The notes beneath the pieces were generated by a model that was not told the origin of the DNA, did no database searches, and saw only the letters and a list, made by a program, of their open reading frames with translations. 59,681 nucleotides of DNA. Source: Verrucomicrobiota bacterium. GTDB lineage: Bacteria; Verrucomicrobiota; Verrucomicrobiia; Palsa-1439. Numbering within the stretch: position 1 is the stretch's first letter; every line of letters starts with the position of its first letter. Of this stretch, positions 48,660 to 59,681 are shown piece by piece. The position numbers and the translations under genes are program-made. The stretch lies in assembly GCA_016871575.1 (NCBI GenBank), contig VHCW01000018.1, positions 1 to 59,681 of the forward strand. The letters are read 5' to 3'.

Positions 48660-49264
48660 ACTTTCTTCACTCCGATTCGGTTCTCCGTTCCGGCCAGCAG
48701 CCGTTGGATGTTCGACTTGTGTTTGTAAATCGCCAGCACGCTGAGGATGACAGTGAAAATGATAAAAGTCTTGTCTTGTGTGATAAGCCAAGTCGCCACC
48801 GGGAGCGCCGCCGCCGCCACAATGGAGGCCAGCGAGACGTACCGCGACGCCGCGAACACGATCCCCCACACCGCCAACACACACAGCAACGGCAACGTCA
48901 GCATTGCCAGCAACGCCCCGGCGCTGGTCGCAATCCCCTTCCCGCCTTTGAACTTCAACCAGCACGTCCAGTTGTGACCCGCCACGACCGCGACGCAAGA
49001 AACAATCTGCAGCAGCGTCCTGTCGAGTTCCGGAAAAAACGCCGGGGCAGCGAAGACAGGAACAAACCCCTTCGCTGCGTCAATCAAGAGGACCGTAACG
49101 CCGATGGGTTTGCCCAGCGCCCGCATGACATTGGTCGCGCCGATATTGCCGCTGCCGATCTTCCGAATGTCAATGCCGCGCGCCTTGCACCAAACAAAGC
49201 CGGTCGGGATCGAGCCGAGAAGGTACGATGCCGCCGCGCAGCCAATCCAGATTCCTGCCGTCAT
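48656..49264 (-). CDS. plsY: Acyl phosphate:glycerol-3-phosphate acyltransferase
   Basis: This 202-residue inner-membrane enzyme with about six helices makes lysophosphatidic acid from acyl phosphate and glycerol 3-phosphate. Three family motifs are visible: YLLGSIPTGFVWCKARGIDIRKIGSGNIGATNVMR, VAGHNWTCWLKFKGGKGIATSAGALLA and the C-terminal YKHKSNIQRLLAGTENRIG. It lies upstream of gpsA and overlaps it by 4 nt, so substrate supply and use are translated together. Its ATG at 49264 has no evident ribosome site. Confidence 0.95.
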   Translation of the reverse strand: MTAGIWIGCAAASYLLGSIPTGFVWCKARGIDIRKIGSGNIGATNVMRALGKPIGVTVLLIDAAKGFVPVFAAPAFFPELDRTLLQIVSCVAVVAGHNWTCWLKFKGGKGIATSAGALLAMLTLPLLCVLAVWGIVFAASRYVSLASIVAAAALPVATWLITQDKTFIIFTVILSVLAIYKHKSNIQRLLAGTENRIGVKKV

Positions 49265-49309
49265 AAGGCTGCGACTCTAGCCGAAACATCCCGCTCGCAT
49301 CAAGCGCGT

Positions 49310-50398
49310 TTACTCCGGCGACACGATGCGCGGTAGTAGGGCGCGCATTTCCGTGGCAAGCTGCTCGGCCGGCAGCACCCAACTGCCGAGCGACGCCCGG
49401 TGTTGCAGATTCCGAGAGGTAGTCGTCAGCGCCTCCGTCACCGTGGCGCCAAGTCTCATTGAAAGAATGACCAACACGTACTGCACCATCAGCAGCCGGT
49501 AGCCGGCCAGCACCGAGATGTCTTCGTCGCGCCATCGCCCGAAGTAACATTTCCCAAACAACGCCTGCAGCAGGAACCGCCGCAGCATCGCCTCCGCGTC
49601 GTTGTCGAACGTCACGTTCGGCAGCGCGGCCAACTCGGCAAACGTCACCGAACGCCCGTTGATCTCCAATCGTCGTTGCAGCACCGACACCACAAGCGGG
49701 CCGACAAATGCCGCGGAAGTCGTTGTTTGCAGGAACGCTTGCGCGCAGAGGCCTAGAATCGCGCGCTGCCGCCAGTTCAACGCGTCCACCGGCAGCGGGT
49801 CGCCGGGCGGGACGACCCCCGTCAACAATCCTTCCCCGGCAAGCAACGCCGGCCAGAGCGGTCCCACGATGGCCGCGCGAATGCGTTCCTCCAGGGCGAG
49901 GTAATCAGCCCAGCTTGTCCGTTTCGTGTCCGTCAATGCCACGTCCGCGCCCTGTTCGCGGTCGGGGCCGAGGCGTTCGCACAACGCAGCAAGTTCATCG
50001 CGCGTCTCGCCAAGTTCGCGACCGGAGTTCTCACACGCGCCGACACTGGCATACGAAAGACTCACATAAACGCCGGTGGGCGTCCGCACAAACTGATACG
50101 GGAACCGCTGGCATGTGGCCGGTTTGGCTTCTGCTCCGAAATGTTTGTGAATCAGGCAAAGCTTGTCCTCGCCAAGGAACCTGCACAATCCCGACGGTTG
50201 CAGCCCCAGCAGCGTTCGCGCACCGTCTTGACGGAAGAACTCATCGCGCGGCGGCGCGCCGGGCACCTGGCCCCAATCGAATTGCTCCAGACGCTCTTTC
50301 TCCGCCGCGTTGACCTCGATCCCCCATTGCCGGCAGCAACGGCCGCAGCAGGTGCAACTGAAGCGCAGCCCCGGCAACAACTGCAACGCGTCGTTCAC
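49310..50398 (-). CDS. YkgJ-family cysteine cluster protein
   Basis: This is a 362-residue protein with an N-terminal cysteine cluster: FSCTCCGRCCRQWGIEV, then GLCRFLGEDKLCLIHKHFG and PATCQRFPYQ. This pattern (about eight cysteines) is the YkgJ/Fe-S-or-zinc cluster family, which often binds an iron-sulfur or zinc cluster of unknown use. The C-terminal 250 residues are helical and hydrophobic in part (LQALFGKCYFGRW, LLMVQYVLVILSM). The start is GTG 50398, overlapping the lnt stop (GTGA); a longer frame would overlap lnt by 49 nt. It is probably translated together with lnt. Confidence 0.78.
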   Translation of the reverse strand: MNDALQLLPGLRFSCTCCGRCCRQWGIEVNAAEKERLEQFDWGQVPGAPPRDEFFRQDGARTLLGLQPSGLCRFLGEDKLCLIHKHFGAEAKPATCQRFPYQFVRTPTGVYVSLSYASVGACENSGRELGETRDELAALCERLGPDREQGADVALTDTKRTSWADYLALEERIRAAIVGPLWPALLAGEGLLTGVVPPGDPLPVDALNWRQRAILGLCAQAFLQTTTSAAFVGPLVVSVLQRRLEINGRSVTFAELAALPNVTFDNDAEAMLRRFLLQALFGKCYFGRWRDEDISVLAGYRLLMVQYVLVILSMRLGATVTEALTTTSRNLQHRASLGSWVLPAEQLATEMRALLPRIVSPE

Positions 50399-51942
50399 GG
50401 TTGCGATTCCCTTTGCCGCAAACGCCAAACCATCCAGCCGCAAGCCAGCGAACTGATCAGCGCGCAGGCAGCCACAAACCAGTCGCCGTGCTGAACGTAG
50501 AACGTGTGCGCGTTACTGCTTACCAGCGGAACCGTGCAGACCAGCAGTCCTTCTTGATGCGCCGGGAGCCGGCGTTCGGGCTTGATGTAACCGAACTCGT
50601 CCACGACGCACGTCACGCCGTTGTTCGTGCAGCGGACCAGCGGACGACGCGTCTCGACGGCGCGAAACACGGCATTCGCCAGATGCATCTCGGCAGCCGG
50701 TGATTCCTTGAACCAGGCATCGTTGGTCAGGTTCACCATGAAATCCGCGCCGCGACGGACAAACTGCCGGTAGAGATCGGGAAGCGTGTCCTCAAAACAA
50801 ATCACCGCGCCGAAGCGGGTCGCACCCAGTGCGAGCAGACTGACGGTGTTGCCGCGCTCAAAACTGCCGTCAATCGGCGTCAGCCATTTCATCACCGGCA
50901 AAATCTTCCGCAGCGGCACGTACTCGCCGAACGCGACGAGATGAATCTTGTGATACAGCCCGGCGATCTTGCCGTCGGGATGCACCAACGCCGCGGCGTT
51001 GAACCAGTCTGAGCCGACGACATCCATCGTACCGGTGAGCAACGGCGCATTGGCGAGCGCCACCAGGTTCGAGACGAGACGGTAGGATTCCAAATCGTAC
51101 CGCAACGCGCCCGGTGTGGCCGTTTCCGGCCAGATGACCAGATCGGGTTTCAGCAACGCGGCCTTCTCCGTCAAGGCGCGGTACCGCTCCTCAATCATCG
51201 GTTTCTCGGTCGGATCGAATTTCACCTGCTGCGGAATGTTCCCTTGAATCAGCGCGACCCGCAGCCCCGGCACTGCGTCATCGTCACCCCGCAGCAATTT
51301 CAGCCCGTTGACAAAAGTGACGCACACCAAGGCCACGGCAGCGTACAATTCCCAACTCAGCCGCCGCGCCGGTTCATCGTTGCTCCGCAAATGCACGAAC
51401 CGTCGGATGGTAAAAAAGATGGCGAAGTTGACAAAGCAGACGAGCGCCGAGACGCCGTACACCCCGGTGACGCTGGCGATTTGGATGATGGGCAGGGTCT
51501 GGTGCTGGCTCACGCCCAGCCCGTTCCAGCCGAATCCGCCGAAGATGATTTTGCCGCGCACCCACTCCAGCGTCACCCACCACGCGGTCCCCACAACGGC
51601 CAGCAACAGATTCCGCAACGCCGAATCTCTGGCCGCAAGCCTGCTCGCGGCAAGAGAGAAGATCATCGCCGCGACCCCGAAGTACATCGCCAGCGCCGCA
51701 ATCAGTCCGACCGTCCCGGCAACGGTCACATGAATCGTCCACCAGACCGTCATCCCGAAGAAGACCAATCCCGCCAGCCACCCCCGGCGAAAGGCCGGCC
51801 AACGGTCGCTGCGCTCCAACGCAAACAACAACGGCACCAGCGCAATCCATGCACATTCCGCCCGGTTGAACGGCGGGTACGCCAGCGCCAGCAAGAGGCC
51901 GGATACGGCCGGCAACAACCAACTGTAAAGCAGCGATTTCAC
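50395..51942 (-). CDS. lnt: Apolipoprotein N-acyltransferase
   Basis: This 515-residue inner-membrane enzyme adds the third acyl chain to lipoproteins. The N-terminal half has about six helices, and the C-terminal half is a nitrilase domain with the catalytic triad: E273 in IWPETATP, K332 in LYHKIHLVAFGEYVP and C382 in VICFEDTLP. The start is GTG 51942 (VKSLLYSWLLPAVSG). The frame stays open upstream, but that part is the intergenic repeat (51951-52091) and not conserved protein. A palindromic repeat lies inside the gene near residue 100. Its presence fits the many lipoproteins seen here. Confidence 0.93.
   Translation of the reverse strand: MKSLLYSWLLPAVSGLLLALAYPPFNRAECAWIALVPLLFALERSDRWPAFRRGWLAGLVFFGMTVWWTIHVTVAGTVGLIAALAMYFGVAAMIFSLAASRLAARDSALRNLLLAVVGTAWWVTLEWVRGKIIFGGFGWNGLGVSQHQTLPIIQIASVTGVYGVSALVCFVNFAIFFTIRRFVHLRSNDEPARRLSWELYAAVALVCVTFVNGLKLLRGDDDAVPGLRVALIQGNIPQQVKFDPTEKPMIEERYRALTEKAALLKPDLVIWPETATPGALRYDLESYRLVSNLVALANAPLLTGTMDVVGSDWFNAAALVHPDGKIAGLYHKIHLVAFGEYVPLRKILPVMKWLTPIDGSFERGNTVSLLALGATRFGAVICFEDTLPDLYRQFVRRGADFMVNLTNDAWFKESPAAEMHLANAVFRAVETRRPLVRCTNNGVTCVVDEFGYIKPERRLPAHQEGLLVCTVPLVSSNAHTFYVQHGDWFVAACALISSLACGWMVWRLRQRESQP
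51632..51655. repeat. Altered REP-like palindrome inside lnt
   Basis: GCCGCAAGCCTGCTCGCGGC followed by AAGA is a near-palindrome and the reverse complement of the family at 6332-6356 and 9795-9819 with a few changes. It encodes the LAASRLAARDS segment of the Lnt membrane domain. Confidence 0.6.
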
Positions 51943-51950
51943 ACGGACAA

Positions 51951-52091
51951 TAAATCCGAAATCCGAAATCCGAAGCACGAAACAAGCACGAAATCCGAAT
52001 AACCAAAACCTTCGAAGCGGGAAAATGGCTTTTTTGAATTTGCCGTCATTCGGGTTTGTTTCGGATTTCGAGATTCGAGCTTCGGATTTCT
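51951..52091. repeat. Imperfect inverted repeat between lnt and secA
   Basis: The left arm (about 51951-52000) repeats AAATCCGAAATCCGAAGCACGAAA-type units, and the right arm (about 52046-52091) is its inverted relative (TTTCGGATTTCGAGATTCGAG, CTTCGGATTT split across the line). Between them lies an A/T-rich stretch with a T6 run. The element is unlike the neighbouring coding DNA in base composition. It fills the whole gap between the secA stop and the lnt start and could fold as a large hairpin. Confidence 0.65.
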
Positions 52092-52092
52092 C

Positions 52093-55089
<2,997 letters not shown>

Positions 55090-55093
55090 AAAA

Positions 55094-55654
55094 TCAGCTT
55101 CCCGGCTTCACAACCGGTATTCCTTCCTTGCACATCGGACACACCGACGGCTCGAACGTTTCGATCTCCAACTTCAACAAACTCACCAACGGCGCGCCAA
55201 AGCCAGCCTTCCCGCCGGAACGATCCACCAACGTACCCACGGCAACAACATCGCCGCCGCGCGCCTTGATAATGTCAATCGTCTCCTGCACCCGGCCGCC
55301 GCGCGTCACCACGTCCTCAACGACGAGAAACTTCTCGCCCTTGCCAACGGTGAAATTGCGCCGCAACTCCAGCGCGCCCGCCGCGTTCTTCTCGGCGAAA
55401 ATGTGTTTCAACCCGAGCGCCCGCCCGACTTCGTGGCCGACAAACAACCCGCCCATCGCCGGCGAAATCACCGTGTCAGCCTTCGGCAGCTTGGCCGCCA
55501 GCGCAGTGCAAAGCTTCTCCGCATGACGCGGATACTGGAGCACCAGCGCGCACTGGAAATACTGTTTGCTGTGCAGGCCGGAACGCAGCAGGAAATGCCC
55601 GCCGAGTAACGCTTTCGTGTCGCGAAAGATTTGAAGGACTTCGGTGTTGGTCAT
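55094..55654 (-). CDS. pyrE: Orotate phosphoribosyltransferase
   Basis: This 186-residue enzyme joins orotate and PRPP to give OMP in pyrimidine synthesis. It shows [37 protein letters not shown], the [19 protein letters not shown] helix, the flexible loop residues around [16 protein letters not shown], and the PRPP motif [20 protein letters not shown]-terminal Cys pair (VCPMCKEG) is an extra, perhaps metal-binding. ATG 55654 overlaps the stop of the upstream small gene by 4 nt. It is followed by secA after 4 nt. Confidence 0.93.
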   Translation of the reverse strand: MTNTEVLQIFRDTKALLGGHFLLRSGLHSKQYFQCALVLQYPRHAEKLCTALAAKLPKADTVISPAMGGLFVGHEVGRALGLKHIFAEKNAAGALELRRNFTVGKGEKFLVVEDVVTRGGRVQETIDIIKARGGDVVAVGTLVDRSGGKAGFGAPLVSLLKLEIETFEPSVCPMCKEGIPVVKPGS

Positions 55655-55893
55655 TTCCGCCCCCGGCCACTGCGGCGTCGCGGTCTGTACACGGCAGGGC
55701 TTTCCGCCACAGTCATGGGTTCGACGGAACGTTTCCGCACCTTGCGCCACCACGGACCCAAAATCGGGTCCGCCAGAATCTTCGCCTCGGCCAGACGGTT
55801 CCGTTCCGCGACCGTCAGACCCTCGTATTCCTTGCGGAGCTTCCGCTGGATGTCCCATTTCATCTGCACACAATCAAACGCTTTCTTCTTCAC
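55651..55893 (-). CDS. Small basic protein, likely antitoxin partner of the PIN protein
   Basis: This 80-residue basic protein (FDCVQMKWDIQRKLRKEYEGLTVAERNRLAEAKILADP, ending [11 protein letters not shown]) has no catalytic motif. It is overlapped by 4 nt on each side, by the PIN gene before and pyrE after. Small proteins with the phrase KWDIQRKLRKEYEGLT are found next to PIN-domain genes and are taken as antitoxins. No DNA-binding motif is visible, and the pair order is toxin first. Confidence 0.55.
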   Translation of the reverse strand: MKKKAFDCVQMKWDIQRKLRKEYEGLTVAERNRLAEAKILADPILGPWWRKVRKRSVEPMTVAESPAVYRPRRRSGRGRK

Positions 55894-56348
55894 GGTGTCA
55901 CCACCTCTTTTGGGGAAAAAATCCGGACTGACCGATACCCGTGCAACTCATTGACAGCATTGTAACCGGCGATTTTCTCAAAATGCACGATGTGCCGAAA
56001 ATTCCAACTCACTATCAAGTCCGCACCCGCCACTGTCGCAATGGCAATGTGTTCAGCATCTTCCCTGCTGGCAGGGCCGACAATCCCGGCTTCCATGTAC
56101 GCGTCGCACAACTCCGACGCTTCTGGCGTCAAGCTCACCGTTTCAATGTGCTCGCGGTCAAGTTTCTCAAGCACATCTCGAACCCGCTCCGGCGCCGACT
56201 GCAATTCCGCAACCAAAGCGTCCGAAACGATCAGCACAAACCGAGCGACGCTCACTTCATCGAACAACCGGCGGCTCTCCACGGCAAACTCCGGATCGAA
56301 GCAGCCGCCAAAAACAGACGCATCCGCATAGAGACGCAGTTTCTTCAT
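55890..56348 (-). CDS. PIN-domain protein (putative toxin)
   Basis: This 152-residue protein has a PIN fold with aspartate in YADASVFGGCFDPE, glutamate in ALVAELQSAPE, and the late acidic pair SREDAEHIAIATVAGADLIVSWNFRHIV. These fit a metal-dependent ribonuclease. The N-terminal FGGCFDPEF is a variant of the standard T-N-I-L-L start. It overlaps the small basic gene by 4 nt and lies 11 nt after pgi. It is probably a toxin with the adjacent gene as antidote, but it is embedded in a housekeeping operon. Confidence 0.75.
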   Translation of the reverse strand: MKKLRLYADASVFGGCFDPEFAVESRRLFDEVSVARFVLIVSDALVAELQSAPERVRDVLEKLDREHIETVSLTPEASELCDAYMEAGIVGPASREDAEHIAIATVAGADLIVSWNFRHIVHFEKIAGYNAVNELHGYRSVRIFSPKEVVTP

Positions 56349-56359
56349 ACGAACATCGC

Positions 56360-57757
56360 TTACGCTCCCACCACAAATTTCGGGTTCGATTTTACTGCTT
56401 GTTCGACTTCGCGGCGTTTGGCCTCGAATCCTTTGCGTCCCATCAACGCGTACGTGTTGACCTTGCCAAGCTCGACGCCCGGCTGGTCAAACGCGTTGAT
56501 GTTGTACAATTCGCCGGCGTAGGCCGTCTGCATCTCCAGTAAATAGAGCAACGCGCCGACGGTGCGCTCGTCCACCTTCTTGACGCGGATGGCGCAGTTC
56601 GGCTTGCCGCTCTGCGTGAGCGCCAGCTCGGTCGCCTTACCCTCGGCGTTGAGCAATCCGTTCATCGTGTGGCCGCCGAGATATTTCACCGCTTCGTACT
56701 CGGGGAACGCGTGCGGGATGTCGCACCGCGTCGCAAATTCGTCCACGGTCAGGAACGTCACCACCTTGTCGAACGGCCCTTCGATGTAAAGCTGCATCAC
56801 CGAGTGTTGGTCCGTCGCGCCGACGGCCCTCTCCGGTGTCTGGCCGCAATGCACGACCTTGCCGGCGCGGTCCACGCGCTTGCCGAGGCTCTCGGCCCAG
56901 AGTTGACGGAACCAGTCGGCCACGTCGCGCAACGCGTGCGAGTACGACATCATCACCTGCGCGCTCTTGCCTTTGGCCTTGTCCATCAGGTAATGCAACG
57001 CGGCGCCCGTCAGCGCGGGATTCTCCCAGAGCTTGCCGGATTGTTTGCAGAGCTTATCCATCTCGGCGGCACCGTCGAGCAGCTTGTGAATATCAATGCC
57101 CGTCACCGCCGCGCTGAGCAGGCCAACCGCGCTGAGCACCGACCACCGGCCGCCCACGTCCGGCGGAATCGGCAACGATTGGTAGCCGAACCTCCTCACG
57201 ATCTCGCGCAATTCGCCCTTCTCTGGATCGGTCGTGATGACAATCTGTTGGACGGCCTTTTCCGGGCCGAGTTCTTTTATCAGTGCCTCGCGAAACACGA
57301 GGAATTCGCTCATCGTCTCCGCGGTGCCGCCGCTCTTGGTGATGACGTTGAACACCGTGCTGTTCAAATCGAGCACGTCAAGCAACCCGTTAATCCGGTC
57401 CGGGTCAACGTTATCGGGCACGTACAACCTCGGACCGCGGCGCGGCGGGCGGCTCAGTTCATTGTAACAAGGGTGGTTCAGCGCCGACTGCAACGCGATG
57501 TTGCCCAACGCCGAGCCGCCGATGCCGACGACCACGAAGTTCTCGCACCGTCCGGCAATCCTGCCGGCCATCGCGCACACCTCATCGGCAAGCTGGGTGT
57601 TGTACGGCAGCTTCCGGAAACCCGGCGGCGTCTTCTCGACGGCGTTCCAGGCCGCCTCGATCTTCGGGGCGAGCGCCTTCAACTCGGTGTCCTTCACGCC
57701 GTGGTCGCCCACGCGCTCGGCCATCAGGTTGTTGAAATCATAACGAAGGTTCAGCAT
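56360..57757 (-). CDS. pgi: Glucose-6-phosphate isomerase
   Basis: This 465-residue enzyme interconverts glucose 6-phosphate and fructose 6-phosphate. The sugar-phosphate motif VVVGIGGSALGNIALQSAL is at about residue 75, VFNVITKSGGTAETMSEFL gives the second SIS half, GGRWSVLSAVGLL the catalytic region, and GATDQHSVMQLYIEGP holds the catalytic Gln/His. The protein is shorter than the E. coli form (549), like many bacterial PGIs of this subgroup. ATG 57757 has an AAAGGAGA ribosome site, partly supplied by the flanking repeat (57769-57827). It leads the operon with the PIN pair, pyrE and secA. Confidence 0.93.
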   Translation of the reverse strand: MLNLRYDFNNLMAERVGDHGVKDTELKALAPKIEAAWNAVEKTPPGFRKLPYNTQLADEVCAMAGRIAGRCENFVVVGIGGSALGNIALQSALNHPCYNELSRPPRRGPRLYVPDNVDPDRINGLLDVLDLNSTVFNVITKSGGTAETMSEFLVFREALIKELGPEKAVQQIVITTDPEKGELREIVRRFGYQSLPIPPDVGGRWSVLSAVGLLSAAVTGIDIHKLLDGAAEMDKLCKQSGKLWENPALTGAALHYLMDKAKGKSAQVMMSYSHALRDVADWFRQLWAESLGKRVDRAGKVVHCGQTPERAVGATDQHSVMQLYIEGPFDKVVTFLTVDEFATRCDIPHAFPEYEAVKYLGGHTMNGLLNAEGKATELALTQSGKPNCAIRVKKVDERTVGALLYLLEMQTAYAGELYNINAFDQPGVELGKVNTYALMGRKGFEAKRREVEQAVKSNPKFVVGA

Positions 57758-57768
57758 TCATTCTCCTT

Positions 57769-57827
57769 TGTAGGCCGACTCTGCGAGTCGGCGGAAACAC
57801 GACGCCACTTCACAGAAGCGGCCTACA
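57769..57827. repeat. Palindromic repeat upstream of pgi
   Basis: Outer arms TGTAGGCC and GGCCTACA enclose an inner 8-3-8 hairpin GCCGACTCTGCGAGTCGGC. The element sits between the divergent pgi and isomerase-like genes and overlaps the bases just upstream of the pgi ribosome site. It may form a hairpin in the pgi leader. Confidence 0.7.
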
Positions 57828-58021
57828 GTGCGCAGACTTATCGCATGTTCAACCCCACCCGACAACAGCTTTTTCGCAGCCCGTCAACGCCGACCGGCCA
57901 TACCTCCGTCCTGATCGAGGTGTTGCTTGTTGATGACGCCCGCGCGCGCAATCGCCCAAGAGAATGCGCTTGTGACAGCAGGCGAGCGTTGTTAGAAATG
58001 CGAATGCAGAAAGGAACTGCC

Positions 58022-59611
58022 ATGAAACCGACCACGCACAAAGCAGTTACCGCCGGACTGCCCATAAACCGGCGGGATTTTCTGGCAAGAAGTTTGGGAA
58101 CAGCTCTGGCCGTTGCACTGGCTGACGCAAAATTCATCACGGCAGAACCGTCTGGGGTAGGCGGCATTCCTCTGCACCCGCGCGACACCAAACTCCACGT
58201 CAAGCCCGTGATGACGAATATCATTCACTCGGCCACGTGGCAGGGACCGTGTCGCTGGACATCGGTCACACCGGAAGCCGAGAAGGCGAATGTCGAGAAA
58301 CAGTTCGCCACATGGTCGAAAGAACTTACAACCAAAGGTCTCGGCAGTGCAGACGGCGTGCGTGTGCTCGAACCGGTCCACGTGACGTTCAGCGAGAAAT
58401 GGGTGTTGGACCCCGCGGCGATGGCCAAGCTCGCCGCTGATAACCCGGAGACCGATGCTTTCTTCATCCACCCCGGTGGCAGCGCGCGGGCGTCGTTCGA
58501 GATCGGCAACAAGTTCGGCAAGCCAATCGTGTTCGACCGCAACTCGTGCCGGACGGCGAGCATCGCCGGCTTTACGCTGGCCAAGGGGAACGAAGTCTTC
58601 GTCGCGGGCCGCGACATGGACCTCACGAAGATCCTCTCGCTGCTTCGGGCGAGAAAGGTGTTTCGCCAGACGAAAGTCCTCTACCCCACGGACGGTGTGC
58701 CCTCTTTCTCGCCGGACACCGTTTGGGATTTTGACGATCTCCGAAAGCGTCTCGGCGTGACCGTGAAGACCATCAGCTACCGGGAAATGACCGATGAAAT
58801 GAACCGGCTCCTTGCCTATCGGGAAATGACTGGTGGGAAGAACCAGCTTCTTGGCGAGCGGTACGAACAAGCCACGCGAGGCGCCGATGAATTGGTTCGC
58901 AAGGCGGACAAGTTGTTTCTCAAAGAGCATCTGGTGTTTCGCAGCATGTTGTTCGACCAATGCATCCGGAGCCTCATGGCCCGTCACGGGTGCAATGCGT
59001 TTACCATTGATTGCTTCGAGTTCTGTCCGAGCCTCCTGCCGCAGCGATGGCTGCTCACGCCATGCCTGCAACATGCCCTGTTCGGCAACGAAGGGATCGC
59101 CTCGGCGTGCGAGGCCGATTTCGGGATTCTTCTGGCGATGCGAATGTTGATGAGCGTGTCGAACAAGTCGTGTCACCAAGGCAACGCCGACCCCCGAGGC
59201 GAAGATGCCTTCCGCATCAACCACAGCGCCCCGAGCATGAAAATGAATGGCTTCGACAAGCCCGATCTCCCCTATCAATTGGGCCGGTTCTGCGAGCAAG
59301 GCTGGGGCACCAAGCCGGTGATTGACTTCATGAACAACGATGAGAAGACGGTCACCGTGGCTCGCGTTGATCCAACCGCCACGAAACTCCTCGTGCTCAA
59401 AGGCACGCTGGTCGGCTCCAGTGGCTGGGGCAAAGACCTGCTCGGCTGCTCGGTCGAGGCCGTCATCAAGCCCCCATCAGGCCGGGCGGACGAGTTCATG
59501 AGAAGACGACTCGTGTACGGCAATCATTTGCCGTGGGTCTATGGCGACTACACCAAGGATCTCAAGACCCTCGCCGAAATGCTGGGGCTGAGTGTGGAAG
59601 TGATTTCGTGA
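58022..59611 (+). CDS. Tat-exported L-fucose/L-arabinose isomerase-like protein
   Basis: This 529-residue protein starts with a Tat signal (INRRDFLARSLGTALAVALADA, twin arginine at 17-18). The mature part resembles the fucose/arabinose isomerase superfamily: a Rossmann-like N-domain (DAFFIHPGGSARASFEIGNKFGKPIVFDRN), then GCNAFTIDCFEFCPSLLP and IASACEADFGILLAMRMLM (candidate metal-ligand region). The C-terminal barrel ends with VYGNHLPWVYGDYTKDLKTLAEMLGLSVEVI. Most relatives are cytosolic, so export is unusual. ATG 58022 has an AAAGGA ribosome site; the frame extends far upstream only as antisense of pgi. The substrate is unknown. Confidence 0.65.
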   Translation: MKPTTHKAVTAGLPINRRDFLARSLGTALAVALADAKFITAEPSGVGGIPLHPRDTKLHVKPVMTNIIHSATWQGPCRWTSVTPEAEKANVEKQFATWSKELTTKGLGSADGVRVLEPVHVTFSEKWVLDPAAMAKLAADNPETDAFFIHPGGSARASFEIGNKFGKPIVFDRNSCRTASIAGFTLAKGNEVFVAGRDMDLTKILSLLRARKVFRQTKVLYPTDGVPSFSPDTVWDFDDLRKRLGVTVKTISYREMTDEMNRLLAYREMTGGKNQLLGERYEQATRGADELVRKADKLFLKEHLVFRSMLFDQCIRSLMARHGCNAFTIDCFEFCPSLLPQRWLLTPCLQHALFGNEGIASACEADFGILLAMRMLMSVSNKSCHQGNADPRGEDAFRINHSAPSMKMNGFDKPDLPYQLGRFCEQGWGTKPVIDFMNNDEKTVTVARVDPTATKLLVLKGTLVGSSGWGKDLLGCSVEAVIKPPSGRADEFMRRRLVYGNHLPWVYGDYTKDLKTLAEMLGLSVEVIS

Positions 59612-59681
59612 TGGCGCACTCGCCTTGCCCAGAGTTGATGGAGGAGCAGCTTCGCAAGGACGTGGAGTGGGGACTCCATGG
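59611..59681 (+). CDS. Start of an unknown gene, cut by the window end
   Basis: ATG 59611 overlaps the stop of the isomerase-like gene (TGATG), so a coupled second gene begins here. Only 23 residues are visible (MAHSPCPELMEEQLRKDVEW, then GLH), which is too little to assign a function. Confidence 0.5.
   Translation, partial: MAHSPCPELMEEQLRKDVEWGLH

Noticed and set aside
56669-58021. Very long open frame on the plus strand opposite pgi, joined to the isomerase-like gene
   Set aside because: It is the antisense of pgi, rich in Arg and His, with no domain. The Tat signal and ribosome site put the real start at 58022.

Overview
The window looks like a chromosomal piece of a GC-rich Gram-negative bacterium of the PVC superphylum, most likely Verrucomicrobiota. 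The outer membrane and lipoprotein genes (LpxI, a heptose-1-phosphate adenylyltransferase, Lnt, many lipobox proteins) show a diderm envelope. The secreted sugar-active set (several Asp-box propellers, GH2, DUF1080, FAD oxidoreductase with a carbohydrate-binding-like front end) and the palindromic repeats fit Verrucomicrobiota. This placement is inferred from gene content; no rRNA or tRNA gene was found.

Layout. 1-5.4 kb: a secreted-enzyme operon with a GH32-like tail, a sialidase and three copies of one propeller domain in two genes. 5.4-11.6 kb: U32 peptidase/rRNA hydroxylase relative, secreted coiled-coil protein, DUF1080, PIG-L deacetylase, DUF1737. 11.6-13.1 kb: a scar of gene fragments and a strong hairpin, then an intact Phd/PIN toxin-antitoxin pair. 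13.1-17.2 kb: lipA with an MBL hydrolase, rlmI with kamA. 17.2-24.7 kb: exported phosphoesterase, GH2, BNR_4 protein, lipoprotein propeller, small membrane and cytochrome genes. 24.9-26.2 kb: MazG-like and rsmH. 26.3-30.1 kb: two large secreted repeat proteins. 30.1-34.1 kb: dus, dapF-like, a 15-unit 21-bp tandem repeat array, a broken DNA methylase, rnhB and yraN. 34.1-41.7 kb: FAD oxidoreductase, fumC, Gfo/Idh oxidoreductase, lpxI, GT2 synthase. 41.7-46 kb: heptose adenylyltransferase, lipoprotein, purN, hisG, a 31-residue mS38-like gene, TPR lipoprotein. 46-57.8 kb: anti-sigma/ECF sigma, gpsA-plsY, cysteine-cluster protein, lnt, secA, pyrE, a PIN pair and pgi. The right end holds a Tat-exported sugar-isomerase-like protein and the start of another gene.

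Genes are packed tightly, with many 4-nt ATGA or GTGA stop/start overlaps (sialidase/propeller, phd/PIN, lipA/MBL, fumC/Gfo/lpxI, gpsA/plsY, lnt/YkgJ, pyrE/PIN), so translational coupling is common. Many first genes carry a plausible -35/-10 pair ending only 6-9 nt before the start codon, which suggests widespread leaderless mRNAs. No transposase, integrase, prophage or CRISPR was seen. The most unusual structures are the degenerate 21-bp array at 31989-32303 and the palindromic repeats that have entered coding sequence.
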